In this document: positions 1-8,470 of the stretch, one piece after another
Layout: each line of letters opens with the position of its first letter
Numbering within the stretch: position 1 is the stretch's first letter
Origin: Mariniphaga sp964559175
GTDB lineage: Bacteria > Bacteroidota > Bacteroidia > Bacteroidales > Prolixibacteraceae
Assembly: GCA_964559175.1 (NCBI GenBank)
Contig: CAZLGT010000019.1
Span: 6,430 to 70,429, forward strand
Length of the DNA: 64,000 bases
Reading direction: 5' to 3'
The notes under the pieces: generated by a model
Told to the model about the DNA's origin: nothing
The model's database searches: none
What the model saw: the letters and a program-made list of their open reading frames with translations, nothing else
Position numbers and translations under genes: made by a program

Positions 1-250
1 GATGAGTGGAAATAATAGGTAGTACCATCATATTTATAAGAAAGGTCTTCAGAAACCTGTTCCATTGAATTACCGCAAACCGGGTCCACATAACTGATTT
101 CATTTGGGTGATTTTGATATTGATTCGGTGTCGAAGATAAATGCCCAATCCCCATGGTCATGCACGATGACATGAAAAATGTTATGGCCAAAAAAGAAAC
201 ATTTTTTAGCCCTGAATTTCTACCTTTTTTTGATTTACTTTTTCCCATAA
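1..250 (-). CDS. YHS-domain lipoprotein, 3'-truncated by window edge
   Basis: An open frame runs from an ATG at 250-248 to the window edge, giving about 83 residues with no stop. The start MGKSKSKKG is followed by a hydrophobic stretch ending FFMSSC, which looks like a lipoprotein signal with a possible lipobox Cys. Then comes YVDPVCGNSMEQ and, at the edge, YKYDGTTYYFHS. This is the YHS pattern (DPVCGM...Y.G.tYyF), a small metal-binding domain found in copper ATPases and copper-handling proteins. The usual Met after DPVCG is Asn here. It starts 13 bp after the dihydroorotate-dehydrogenase-like gene and is probably the last or a late gene of that operon. Function is inferred from domain and context only. 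Confidence 0.75.
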
Positions 251-262
251 AAATAATTTTTA

Positions 263-1258
263 TCAATCAAACAATTTTCCATAATATCTCATAAACTGCA
301 TTCGTTCAAAAATTTCAGGGTTTTTGATGTTTTTGTTGCCCATCATTCCCTTAACCTGGCTAACTGAATTAAATCCCTTTTCCTCTAACCACGCATCCAT
401 TTCATTTAGTAAAACACTTAAATGGTCAATGCCATTTTTATATAATACCGAAACTACCTGAACAGTATCAGCCCCCGCAAGTATTTGTTTTAAAGCGGTT
501 TCGCCGGAATGAACGCCTCCTGATGCAGCTATATTGCACTCGATATTGTCCGCGAGAAGTGCAGTCCAGCGTAATGGTTTCGTGAAATCGCCTGGCGAAC
601 TATATATGTCAGAAGATATTACGCTCAGTTTGTCGAGGTCAAAATCAACTGAAAAAAATCGATTGAACAAGACAATGCCCTGTACACCCGTTTCGCTAAT
701 CTCCTGAATGGTATTCCCCAGGTTGGAATAATTGCTGCTGAGTTTTACCGATACAGGAATTGAAACTGTTTTCAGAATTTTCTTCACAATTTGGACGGAC
801 TTTTTTTCTACATCCATTATTTTAAACCCGGTAGGATTGAAAAATAGGTTCAACTCCAACGCATCGGCCCCGGCTTCCTGAATTTTCATCGCAAAGTCGG
901 TCCACTCTGTATCAGTTACACAATTGATGCTGGCGATAACAGGAATCAGAACCTCTTTTTTTATTTCCCTGATGAACCCCAGATAATTCTCAAGCTCCTC
1001 ATTTCGGGAATGGATATCCAAATAATCGTATGTTTCTGAATAATCATAATACAGGAGCCTGTTTTCAGAAGCATCCTTCTTTTTTTTGTCGAGCGTGAGC
1101 AGAATTTCTTCTTCGAAAATGGATTTTAGCACGATAGCGCCCGCCCCGTTTTTTTCCATCAGTTTTATGTTTTCCAAAGAAGTGGTCAATCCACAACTAC
1201 CCACGATAAGCGGGCTTTTGAGGTTCATTCCGAGATAGTATGTTGATAAATCAGCCAT
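263..1258 (-). CDS. dihydroorotate dehydrogenase-like flavoprotein
   Basis: This is a 331-residue TIM-barrel protein of the dihydroorotate dehydrogenase-like family. Visible are the N-terminal phrase LGMNLKSPLIVGSCGLT, the core ASINCV and ELNLFFNPTG segments, and the FMN phosphate-binding end AASGGVHSGETALK. It has no ferredoxin domain, unlike PreA. Family members are often paired with a GltD/NfnB-like and an FNR-like subunit, exactly as here: the NfnB-like gene lies 10 bp upstream. True pyrimidine-pathway activity is uncertain; a flavin oxidoreductase taking electrons from the neighbouring pair is equally plausible. The location behind a copper ATPase is unusual for a pyrimidine gene. Confidence 0.9.
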   Translation of the reverse strand: MADLSTYYLGMNLKSPLIVGSCGLTTSLENIKLMEKNGAGAIVLKSIFEEEILLTLDKKKKDASENRLLYYDYSETYDYLDIHSRNEELENYLGFIREIKKEVLIPVIASINCVTDTEWTDFAMKIQEAGADALELNLFFNPTGFKIMDVEKKSVQIVKKILKTVSIPVSVKLSSNYSNLGNTIQEISETGVQGIVLFNRFFSVDFDLDKLSVISSDIYSSPGDFTKPLRWTALLADNIECNIAASGGVHSGETALKQILAGADTVQVVSVLYKNGIDHLSVLLNEMDAWLEEKGFNSVSQVKGMMGNKNIKNPEIFERMQFMRYYGKLFD

Positions 1259-1268
1259 AGCTTATTTT

Positions 1269-2789
1269 TTAATTCTGTTTGTTATCCTGTTTGCTTGCTG
1301 TTGTTTTTGACTTCCCATTGTTTTGCAGGTAATTGTGGATATTTTGGGCAGCTTTCCGGCCATCGCCCATTGCCAGTATCACAGTAGCGCCACCACGCAC
1401 AATATCGCCTCCGGCAAACAAACCCGGGATGTTGGATTGCATGGTTTCGGTATCCACGGTGATTGTCTTCCATTTGGTCGTTTCCAGTTCGGGCAAACTC
1501 ATTGGGATAAGCGGGTTTGGCGATACTCCAATACTAACAATCACCAAATCGACATCCAAAAAATATTCTGAACCTTCCACAGGAACAGGCCTGCGCCTTC
1601 CCGATTGGTCTGGTTCGCCCAGTTCCATTTGCTGAAGTTTCATTTTATTTACTCTGCCGTTTTTATCGGCCAGATATTCCACAGGGTTCTTGAGTACCAG
1701 GAATTCTATTCCTTCCTCTTTGGCGTGTTGGATTTCTTCATCCCTGGCAGGCATTTCTTCCAACGACCTTCTGTAAACAATCATGGCTTTTTCGGCTCCA
1801 AGCCGTTTGGCTGTCCTGACCGAATCCATTGCGGTATTTCCCCCGCCGATAACTGCCACGTTTTTTCCTTTCAGGACAGGGGTGTCGTGCCCTTCTTTTG
1901 TCGCCCCCATTAAATTTATGCGTGTCAGGTATTCGTTGGCAGATAAAATACCGATGTAGTTTTCTCCAGGAATATTCATAAACATGGGAAGCCCCGCACC
2001 ACTGCCAACGAAAAAAGCGGAAAATCCTTCTTCTCTCAAATCTTCTAAATCGGCTGTTTTCCCAACGATAAAGTTTTTTTCGAAATTGACCCCCAGTTTT
2101 TTCAGGTTGTTGATTTCAAAGTCCACGATTTCATTAGGCAGTCTGAATTCAGGTATCCCATATTTCAACACACCGCCAAGTTCGTGAAGTGCTTCGAAAA
2201 CGGTAACCTGGTATCCCAGCTTTGCCAGCTCACCTGCAGCAGCCAATCCCGAAGGCCCGGAGCCTATAATGCCCACTTTTTCATCTCTTTCTTCATCTCT
2301 TTGGGGTATAAAAGCTTTTCCTGAATTCCGCGCATAATCAGCCGCAAAACGTTCAAGATGCCCAATGGCAATGGCGGGTTTTTTTAATTTTATTTGATAA
2401 AAACAACTGGCTTCGCATTGAATTTCCTGCGGGCAAACCCTGCCGCAAACGGCAGGCAGTGCATTTGTGTCTTTCAGCACTTTGATGGCGTTGTCAAAAT
2501 CACGTGTTTCAATGGATTTTATAAACCCGGGGATGTTGATGTTAACCGGGCAACCTTCAATGCAAGTTGGATTCACACAGTCGAGACAGCGTTGTGCCTC
2601 TATAACCGCCTGTTCTTCTGTCAGTCCCGAATTTACTTCCACATAGCTTTTAATCCTTTCCAAAGGATTGGCCTCCGGCATTTTTACCCTTTGCATGGCA
2701 ATCCTATCTTTCGTTTTTATCTTTTTCCGCAAGTCCAAACGCCACTCTTCATTTCTCCCGCTATATGTTCCCAACGTTTTTTCGTCCAT
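1269..2789 (-). CDS. NADPH-dependent glutamate synthase small-subunit-like / NfnB-like flavoprotein
   Basis: The 506-residue protein has the GltD/NfnB architecture. The N-terminal Cys set C68, C71, C76, C80 and C115, C119, C125, C129 suits two [4Fe-4S] clusters. The FAD Rossmann motif GSGPSG lies at 176-181, the NADPH-binding GGGNTA at 315-320, and the C-terminal FAD contact GLFAGGDIVRGGATV follows. It is followed 10 bp later by the dihydroorotate-dehydrogenase-like gene and preceded 21 bp earlier by an NfnA-like gene. Adjacent NfnA and NfnB homologues are known as NADH-dependent ferredoxin:NADP+ oxidoreductase or sulfide dehydrogenase (SudAB). Sequence alone cannot distinguish these from a stand-alone glutamate synthase partner; no large GltB subunit is visible here. 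Confidence 0.92.
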   Translation of the reverse strand: MDEKTLGTYSGRNEEWRLDLRKKIKTKDRIAMQRVKMPEANPLERIKSYVEVNSGLTEEQAVIEAQRCLDCVNPTCIEGCPVNINIPGFIKSIETRDFDNAIKVLKDTNALPAVCGRVCPQEIQCEASCFYQIKLKKPAIAIGHLERFAADYARNSGKAFIPQRDEERDEKVGIIGSGPSGLAAAGELAKLGYQVTVFEALHELGGVLKYGIPEFRLPNEIVDFEINNLKKLGVNFEKNFIVGKTADLEDLREEGFSAFFVGSGAGLPMFMNIPGENYIGILSANEYLTRINLMGATKEGHDTPVLKGKNVAVIGGGNTAMDSVRTAKRLGAEKAMIVYRRSLEEMPARDEEIQHAKEEGIEFLVLKNPVEYLADKNGRVNKMKLQQMELGEPDQSGRRRPVPVEGSEYFLDVDLVIVSIGVSPNPLIPMSLPELETTKWKTITVDTETMQSNIPGLFAGGDIVRGGATVILAMGDGRKAAQNIHNYLQNNGKSKTTASKQDNKQN

Positions 2790-2810
2790 TACCCGTAAAG
2801 TTTCATATTC

Positions 2811-3629
2811 TTAAATCACTAATTTTTCATACGAATTTGCTTCTTCGTTTTTGTAAGACCCAAGCCGCATCAATAGCTCGTCAAAATCAACATCACAGGC
2901 ATTAAATTCCGGCCCGTCCACACAAACAAATTTTGTGCGCCCGCCAACCGTTACCCTGCATGCCCCGCACATACCGGTGCCGTCAACCATTATAGTATTG
3001 AGGCTTGCCATGGTAGGGATGTTGTATTTTTGGGTGAGCATACTGGCGTATTTCATCATTATTGCCGGACCTATTACGATTGCCTGGTCAATTTTTTCCT
3101 GCCGGATGATTTGTTCCATACCGTCGGTTACCAACCCTTTTTGCCCGTAGCTGCCATCGTCGGTCATAATGATTACCTCGTCTGAAGATGCCGAGATTTC
3201 TTTTTCCAGAATTAACAGTTCCCGGTTACGGGCAGCTAATATTGAAATCACTTTATTCCCGGCATTGTGCAAAGCTTCTACAATTGGAAGCAATGGGGCA
3301 ATACCAACGCCTCCCCCTGCACAAATCACAGTACCAACCTTGCGAATGTGTGTTGGGTTGCCTAAAGGGCCCACAACATCGGTTACATCTTCGCCCACTT
3401 CAAGTTTTGATAACCTTTTGCTCGTTACACCGACAATTTGAACTACCAGCGTTATTGTACCTTTATTAATGTTAGCCTGTGATATGGTAAGAGGTATTCG
3501 TTCACCTTCGTTCCCGGTTTTAACAATAACAAAATGTCCGGCTTTTCTTTTAGCTGCAATCCGTGGAGCTTCAATTTCCAACTGAACAACTTTTTCGGAC
3601 AGATATTTTTTTGAAATAATTTTTGACAT
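2811..3629 (-). CDS. NfnA/SudB-like FAD/NAD(P)- and [2Fe-2S]-binding subunit
   Basis: This 272-residue protein belongs to the ferredoxin-NADP reductase-like family (dihydroorotate dehydrogenase electron-transfer subunit, NfnA, SudB). FAD binding is suggested by RIPLTIS at 44-50 and NAD(P) binding by CAGGGVGIAP at 103-112. The [2Fe-2S] ligands are D216, C221, C224 and C236 in the VDGTGMCGACR...FVCVDGP segment. I chose the start at 3629 (MSKIISKKY). The frame stays open upstream, but that extension would overlap the previous gene and does not match the family N-terminus. It forms a tight unit with the NfnB-like gene and probably makes a bifurcating or transhydrogenase-like complex. Confidence 0.92.
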   Translation of the reverse strand: MSKIISKKYLSEKVVQLEIEAPRIAAKRKAGHFVIVKTGNEGERIPLTISQANINKGTITLVVQIVGVTSKRLSKLEVGEDVTDVVGPLGNPTHIRKVGTVICAGGGVGIAPLLPIVEALHNAGNKVISILAARNRELLILEKEISASSDEVIIMTDDGSYGQKGLVTDGMEQIIRQEKIDQAIVIGPAIMMKYASMLTQKYNIPTMASLNTIMVDGTGMCGACRVTVGGRTKFVCVDGPEFNACDVDFDELLMRLGSYKNEEANSYEKLVI

Positions 3630-3630
3630 T

Positions 3631-4089
3631 TTATAATTTTTCCCTTTCAAGGTTGAATTTTGTAGCATTATCTTTCGTCTTAAAATACAACACAGTGCCA
3701 ATATTTTTCGGGTTTTGCCTTATTACCGCTGTTACTTTATCTAATTTCTTATTTGAAAAAGGGTCCGTTGCAAAACGAAGAATGTTACTATTACTAATCA
3801 GTTTCGCCCTACACCTTGAACAACAAACCCAATATGTTTTATTATCAATTTTCACAGGATTCAATTTTTCAAATTTTATTTCATTACTCACTGAACAGAC
3901 ACTTTGAAAGGCGATTTCCTGATTCATTAAATTCTTTAAAACTTTTTGATTTTCAATTTCTTTAAAAATCGGAATGGAAAGAAAAACTAAGATTACCAAC
4001 AGAAAAACGAGCAATGTAGCATTCAATCCCCTTTTTTCGTTCTTACTCCAAAGCGCTTTATTATTCTGTAATTTCTTATTTCTTACCAT
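3631..4089 (-). CDS. membrane-anchored TRASH/YHS-like metal-binding protein
   Basis: This 152-residue protein has one N-terminal transmembrane helix (about 24-42) and a soluble domain with C65 (QSVCSVSNE) and the cluster KTYWVCCSRCRAKL (C89, C90, C93), then a segment TDPFSNKKLDKVTAVI. The spacing resembles the YHS/TRASH-like proteins of Bacteroidota that end in a 'YYGCC..C' motif and sit near copper ATPases. Its start is only 6 bp from the stop of the copper ATPase gene and its stop abuts the NfnA-like start, so the operon continues from metal export into the redox module. Likely role: a copper or other soft-metal binding protein in the periplasm or at the membrane. Exact function is unknown. 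Confidence 0.78.
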   Translation of the reverse strand: MVRNKKLQNNKALWSKNEKRGLNATLLVFLLVILVFLSIPIFKEIENQKVLKNLMNQEIAFQSVCSVSNEIKFEKLNPVKIDNKTYWVCCSRCRAKLISNSNILRFATDPFSNKKLDKVTAVIRQNPKNIGTVLYFKTKDNATKFNLEREKL

Positions 4090-4095
4090 TTCTCA

Positions 4096-6567
4096 TTATT
4101 TTCTCCTTAACCGCAATGCGTTTGTAATTACAGAAACGGAACTAAAGCTCATGGCAGCCGCAGCAATAATCGGGCTGAGCAATATCCCGAAGAATGGGAA
4201 AAGTATCCCGGCAGCCACTGGTACGCCAAGTGCATTGTACACGAAAGCAAAAAACAGGTTTTGTTTAATGTTGCGCATCACTTTAATGCTAAGGTCGCGG
4301 GCGCGGACAATCCCGGTGAGGTCGCCTTTAACTAATGTAATCTCGGCACTTTGCATGGCAATATCTGTACCCGTTCCCATGGCAATTCCTACATTGGCCA
4401 GTTCTAACGCCGGGGCATCGTTAATGCCATCGCCGGCCATGGCAACAATGTGCCCTTGTTCCTGTAGCTCTTTTACTTTATTGTATTTGTCATCGGGCAG
4501 GCAATCCGCCATGAAACCATCCAATCCCAGTTCGTCGGCAACCACTTTGGCGGTGAATTTATTGTCGCCCGTGAGCATGTGCACATGAATGCCCATTTTC
4601 TGGAGGTTTTTAATAGCACTGGCCGAAGTCTCTTTTATTTTGTCGGAAACGCTGACCATGCCTTCAACTTTTTTCCCAATAATCAGGTACATCACGGTTT
4701 GTCCGGTAAGTTGCCACTCTTCTGCCAGTTGTTTTTGTTCTTCTGTTAAAGATGCGTTGAAATCATCGATTAAACGATGGTTGCCCAACCCGATATTTTT
4801 ACCGTTGTAAATGGCTTTGACCCCTTTTCCTGTAACCGATTCAAATTTATCGAGATTTTTCAGTTCCAACTTATTTTCTTTGGCACCAGCCACAATTGCA
4901 TCGGCCAGCGGGTGTTCACTGTTGACGTCTACCGATGCCGCCAATTGAAGGATTTCCTTGTCGGGCAAATCCCCGAAAGATTTAAACCTATTCAGGCTGG
5001 GTCTCCCTTCGGTAATCGTACCAGTTTTATCTATGATAAGCGTATCTACTTTGTTCATTTCCTCAATAGCCCGTGCATCTTTCACCAGGACACCCGATTG
5101 TGCGCCACGTCCGGTCCCGACCATGATGGACATGGGCGTGGCCAGCCCCAATGCGCACGGACAAGCAATAATTAGCACTGCCACTGCATTTACAAATGCA
5201 TAAACATAAGCCGGTTCGGGGCCCCAGATAGCCCAAACAGCAAAAGTGATAATGGCTACAGAAATAACAATTTGCACAAAGTATTTTGCCACGGTGTCTG
5301 CCAGTTTCTGGATGGGCGCACGTGAACGGCTTGCCTGGTTCACCATTTCAATAATTTGAGCAAGTAAGGTGTCGCTGCCCACTTTTTCGGCTTTCATCTC
5401 AAAAACGGTTTTCCCGTTGATGGTGCCGCCGGTAACTTTATCTCCCTTCGATTTTTCTGCAGGAATGGGTTCGCCGGTAATCATACTTTCGTCAATTACC
5501 GCCTCGCCTTTAAAGATACTCCCGTCAACTGGAATTTTTTCGCCCGGCTTCACTTTTAAAATATCTCCAACATTTACATCTTCGAGTGGGATTTCTGTTT
5601 CTTCACCATTGCGAATAACTCTTGCAACAGGGGGAACCAATCCCAGTAACGCTTTTATTGCTGAGTTGGTTTTGCTGTGGGCACGTAGTTCCAACACCTG
5701 GCCAAGCAAAACCAGAGTAAGGATAACGGCAGCCGCCTCAAAATAAAGGTGGACATTGCCATTGGCATCCTGAAATTGGGATGGAAAAACAGACGGGACC
5801 AAGAGGGCAAAAACACTGAACAGGTAGGCTGCGCCAACGCCAATAGAGATGAGTGTCCACATATTGGGCATCCAACGCACGATGGAACTCCAGCCACGTT
5901 TGAAAAAGTCCCAACTGCTGTAAAAAACAACCGGAGTTGCAAGCGCAAATTCAACCCAACCCCACACTTTTTTAGGTGCAATTTCTTCCAATTGGAGGAA
6001 ACTGAAAAACTCCGACATAGCAATAATGAATACAGGGATGCTCAAAACCAGTGCAATCCAAAACTTTTTGGCCATTTTTTTATAGGCTTTTTCTTCTTCG
6101 CTGGTTTCTTCTCCTTGCTCCGGGACCAAATCCATCCCGCATTTGGGGCAGCTACCCGGGTGGTCCTGTTTTACCTCCGGGTGCATCGGGCAGGTGTAAA
6201 TGGTTTTTGCACCACTTGTTGGCCGTTTTTCTTCTTTAACCAGGTGCATCCCGCAAACCGGGCAATCGCCGGGCTGGTTGTATGTTTTGTCGCCTTCGCA
6301 GTGCATAGGGCAGTAATATACGCCATCTCCCGATTCCGATGTCTTTTTATGCTGATGGTGTTCATGTTGGTGCCGGTGCTGACTGGCTTTTTGAGTCTGT
6401 TCATTAACCGGAACCAGGTGCATATTGCACACCGGGCAGTCGCCAGGTTCGATATATGTTTTATCGCCCTCGCATTTCATGGGACAAACGTATTTGGTCG
6501 CACCACCATTTTTTTCAATGTGATTATGATTGATTTTTTGACCAGCGCTTTTATTATTCATATTCAT
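4096..6567 (-). CDS. copA: copper-translocating P1B-type ATPase with three heavy-metal-binding domains
   Basis: The 823-residue ATPase exports monovalent soft metals, most likely Cu(I). Three copies of the heavy-metal-binding domain stand at the N-terminus: 27-53 (CPMKCEGDKTY...CPVCNM), 85-111 and 124-149 (CPMHPEV...CPKCGM), with a His-rich linker at about 64-73. The membrane core follows, with TGE at 364-366, the ion-binding CPC motif at 469-471, the phosphorylation site DKTGT at 513-517, the HP motif at 552-553 and GDGINDAP at 712-719. CPC places it in the P1B-1 Cu+/Ag+ group. Unlike classical CopA it has no GMxCxxC HMA domain; the HMBD copies replace it, as in SilP-like ATPases. It heads the stretch that continues into the YHS and NfnAB-like genes. 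Confidence 0.96.
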   Translation of the reverse strand: MNMNNKSAGQKINHNHIEKNGGATKYVCPMKCEGDKTYIEPGDCPVCNMHLVPVNEQTQKASQHRHQHEHHQHKKTSESGDGVYYCPMHCEGDKTYNQPGDCPVCGMHLVKEEKRPTSGAKTIYTCPMHPEVKQDHPGSCPKCGMDLVPEQGEETSEEEKAYKKMAKKFWIALVLSIPVFIIAMSEFFSFLQLEEIAPKKVWGWVEFALATPVVFYSSWDFFKRGWSSIVRWMPNMWTLISIGVGAAYLFSVFALLVPSVFPSQFQDANGNVHLYFEAAAVILTLVLLGQVLELRAHSKTNSAIKALLGLVPPVARVIRNGEETEIPLEDVNVGDILKVKPGEKIPVDGSIFKGEAVIDESMITGEPIPAEKSKGDKVTGGTINGKTVFEMKAEKVGSDTLLAQIIEMVNQASRSRAPIQKLADTVAKYFVQIVISVAIITFAVWAIWGPEPAYVYAFVNAVAVLIIACPCALGLATPMSIMVGTGRGAQSGVLVKDARAIEEMNKVDTLIIDKTGTITEGRPSLNRFKSFGDLPDKEILQLAASVDVNSEHPLADAIVAGAKENKLELKNLDKFESVTGKGVKAIYNGKNIGLGNHRLIDDFNASLTEEQKQLAEEWQLTGQTVMYLIIGKKVEGMVSVSDKIKETSASAIKNLQKMGIHVHMLTGDNKFTAKVVADELGLDGFMADCLPDDKYNKVKELQEQGHIVAMAGDGINDAPALELANVGIAMGTGTDIAMQSAEITLVKGDLTGIVRARDLSIKVMRNIKQNLFFAFVYNALGVPVAAGILFPFFGILLSPIIAAAAMSFSSVSVITNALRLRRK

Positions 6568-6674
6568 GTTATTTTCTATTCAATTCAAAATATTTAAATT
6601 TCTGCCCCTTTTTATAGTATGGGATTGTATTTATTCATGACAACTATAACTCAACATTTCACTTATTCTGAAAC

Positions 6675-7319
6675 TCAACCGGAGTTTTCAATAAACTGTT
6701 TCCATTTTCCTTTTACGGGTAGAAACATCGGTACATGTCTTCGGTATTCAAGGTATTCTTCCCCAAACTCTTCAATTACCTTTTTTTCTTCCTTGCGGGC
6801 AAGCCTTACATATACCAGCACTATAACTGGGAACAGTGCTATGGAAAATAATGTTGGCCAGTGTACAATGCCTTCTCCAAATAGGGCAATAAACAAACCT
6901 GTATATTGAGGGTGCCTCACCAGGCTGTACAAACCTCCCGTAGCGAGCCGGTTTTCTTTATGTGCCCGGTAGAGTTCGCGCCAACCTTGAAGAAAAATAC
7001 CAAAACCTGTAAAAAGCAGAACATAACCAGCTATCATTGAAATCATCATCCCGGTTTCACCAAGGCCTACCAATGTAGACCATAGATTTGCATTAAGATA
7101 GCCCCTGTCCAAACCAAAAAACCGGACAAGCAGGTAAATAGTCAGCGGGAAACCGTACATTTCGGCATACAGCGCAATAATAAATGCCTGTATTAATCCT
7201 GCGCCTGCCCATTCACGCCACGTTTTTGGGGCCAGATAACGGTACAAAAACCACGATGCGATAACAATAACAATTAACGCAATTGCCCAGGCTCCTGAAT
7301 GTTCAATTCCTCTTTCCAT
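6675..7319 (-). CDS. isoprenylcysteine carboxyl methyltransferase (ICMT/PEMT)-family membrane protein
   Basis: The 214-residue membrane protein has several hydrophobic segments and the family's conserved C-terminal region: RHPQYTGLF at 135-143, then RKEEKKVIEEFGEEY and RRHVPMFLP. These match the SAM-binding ICMT-like methyltransferases often found as accessory genes in bacterial metal-resistance loci. The bacterial substrate is generally unknown. A 107-bp gap separates it from the downstream ATPase gene, and it lies 22 bp after the DUF5676 gene, so it belongs to the same run of small membrane-protein genes. Confidence 0.85.
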   Translation of the reverse strand: MERGIEHSGAWAIALIVIVIASWFLYRYLAPKTWREWAGAGLIQAFIIALYAEMYGFPLTIYLLVRFFGLDRGYLNANLWSTLVGLGETGMMISMIAGYVLLFTGFGIFLQGWRELYRAHKENRLATGGLYSLVRHPQYTGLFIALFGEGIVHWPTLFSIALFPVIVLVYVRLARKEEKKVIEEFGEEYLEYRRHVPMFLPVKGKWKQFIENSG

Positions 7320-7341
7320 TACAATACTTCGTAATTAAATA

Positions 7342-7599
7342 TTATTTATTCCACCTTTTATAAAAGAAATTATAGATGGGTACATATACCAAACCCGCGT
7401 AAACACCATACAGGAAACTTTCCAGCAGCCCCAGGAGAAACCCCCACCAGGTTAACCATTTAAAAGCCGGAAGCACCGATTCGAGGAATGTATGCATATG
7501 AAGACTATCGGGTGTTACAAGCCCATAAACAACACAAACAATAAAGCTTACGGCTGTAAAGGTTCCTAATGACCAGGTTACAATTTTTATTTTCAGCAT
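7342..7599 (-). CDS. DUF5676-family membrane protein
   Basis: This 85-residue protein has two hydrophobic segments. The central WWGFLLGLLESFLYGVYAGLVY and the C-terminal YVPIYNFFYKRW resemble the small DUF5676 membrane-protein family that recurs beside copper ATPases. Function is unknown. The start at 7599 has a purine-rich AAGGAG upstream, a genuine Shine-Dalgarno-like site that most genes in this window lack. It lies between the 54-residue His-rich membrane peptide and the ICMT-family gene. Confidence 0.82.
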   Translation of the reverse strand: MLKIKIVTWSLGTFTAVSFIVCVVYGLVTPDSLHMHTFLESVLPAFKWLTWWGFLLGLLESFLYGVYAGLVYVPIYNFFYKRWNK

Positions 7600-7622
7600 G
7601 ATATATTTCTCCTTTTTTACGA

Positions 7623-7787
7623 TTAATGATGATGAGGAATCGACCCCTCTGAACGTTTTTTATCCTTGTTATCTTCGTGGCTTTCATGATTTCCGTGTCC
7701 GCCATGTCCTCCGTGGCCAAACATGTGCATAGCAACAAATGCTATTGCAAATACTATCCAAAGCCAATTTTCTGCCAACCATTCCAT
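7623..7787 (-). CDS. small membrane peptide with His/Gly-rich tail (54 aa)
   Basis: A short frame from an ATG at 7787 to a TAA at 7623-7625 encodes one hydrophobic helix (MEWLAENWLWIVFAIAFVAM) followed by HMFGHGGHGGHGNHESHED and ending in HHH. A purine-rich AAAGGAAAT precedes the start. Small single-helix proteins beginning 'NWLWIVFAIAFVAMH' with a His-rich tail recur in copper-resistance clusters. I infer a membrane-anchored metal-binding tail. It sits 23 bp upstream of the DUF5676 gene and is probably co-transcribed with it. Confidence 0.75.
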   Translation of the reverse strand: MEWLAENWLWIVFAIAFVAMHMFGHGGHGGHGNHESHEDNKDKKRSEGSIPHHH

Positions 7788-7832
7788 AATAATTTCCTTT
7801 ATTAATTGTAATATCCAAGATTAAATGAAAGT

Positions 7833-7870
7833 CCACCGGATGAGTGTTTTACCAACAACTCACCCGATGG
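7833..7870 (-). terminator. hairpin between the Met-rich protein and the small membrane genes
   Basis: An inverted repeat pairs CCATCGGGTGAGT with ACTCATCCGGTGG (reading the minus strand), with one or two mismatched pairs and a loop of about 12 nt. The sequence after it is only moderately U-rich (ACTTTCATTT). It could be a weak intrinsic terminator after the Met/His-rich gene. It also overlaps the SD-led micro-ORF at 7849-7884, so a translation-controlled attenuator is another possibility. Confidence 0.5.
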
Positions 7871-7884
7871 CTGTTTTCATTCAT
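7849..7884 (-). other. SD-led 11-codon micro-ORF overlapping a hairpin
   Basis: On the minus strand a very strong Shine-Dalgarno site (AAAGGAGGT at 7889-7898) stands 5 nt before an ATG at 7884. The frame MNENSHRVSCW ends at a TAA at 7849-7851, inside the hairpin at 7833-7870. Either this is the stub of a gene lost by deletion, or a leader peptide whose translation melts the hairpin and lets transcription continue into the small membrane genes. No homology is expected at this length, so this is inference from layout only. Confidence 0.35.
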
Positions 7885-7911
7885 AGTTACCTCCTTTCTG
7901 AATTTTGATGT

Positions 7912-8421
7912 TTATTCATGATGCTCCTCATGCCCCTGCTGGTTGACAGGCTCTTCCGTTTTGTTTATCTGGCTATTTTCGCCCTTCATTCCGTTCATCT
8001 GTTTCATGCATGTTTTCATCATTTCAGGGTTTTGAGCCATCATTTCAGCCATGTTGTGCATGTTAGAATTTGCATTGCATTTTTCCATCATAGCGGTTTT
8101 CACTTCAGGGTTGTCTTTCATCATCCCGATACTGTTGGCATGGTCCATCATTTGATGGTTGCATTTAGTTTCCGCCATTCCTTTTTTTGCATTCATTTCT
8201 CCGTTATGAAGGTTACCGTTTTGCATCATAGTCATGGCATGTTCGTTCCCCTTCATCACCTCCATAAATTCCAACATGAGTTCATGGTTGTTCATAATGT
8301 TGTTATAAACTTCTATCCGGGCTTCCGGGCTATCCATTATTTTTGCGACTTTTTTGCTTTGAGCATTGCTGCTAAGCGCCAAAAATGTAAGCATTGAAAA
8401 TATTATCGCTATTGATTTCAT
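7912..8421 (-). CDS. secreted Met/His-rich protein, probable periplasmic copper binder
   Basis: This 169-residue protein has an N-terminal signal peptide (MKSIAIIFSMLTFLALSSNAQS) and a mature part very rich in Met, with His and three Cys: repeated motifs such as MMQNG, NHQMMDH, MMEKCN, NMHNMAEMMAQNPEMMKTCM, and a tail GHEEHHE. Met-rich clusters in the periplasm are typical Cu(I) ligands. I do not recognise a named domain. It is 49 bp downstream of the first stand-alone heavy-metal-binding protein and so is likely expressed from the operator-bearing promoter at 8734-8796. Confidence 0.85.
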   Translation of the reverse strand: MKSIAIIFSMLTFLALSSNAQSKKVAKIMDSPEARIEVYNNIMNNHELMLEFMEVMKGNEHAMTMMQNGNLHNGEMNAKKGMAETKCNHQMMDHANSIGMMKDNPEVKTAMMEKCNANSNMHNMAEMMAQNPEMMKTCMKQMNGMKGENSQINKTEEPVNQQGHEEHHE

Positions 8422-8470
8422 GATATGTAATTTTTAAATGATTAAATATGATTTATCATACGTGATTATC

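Noticed and set aside
2440..2475. Palindrome CCTGCCGCAAACGGCAGG as a regulatory element
   Set aside because: It lies inside the NfnB-like coding region over the conserved Cys segment and is explained by the codons.
5749..6597. Plus-strand frame of about 280 codons opposite the copper ATPase N-terminus
   Set aside because: It lies antisense to clear HMBD domains and membrane helices; its composition is that of a shadow frame.
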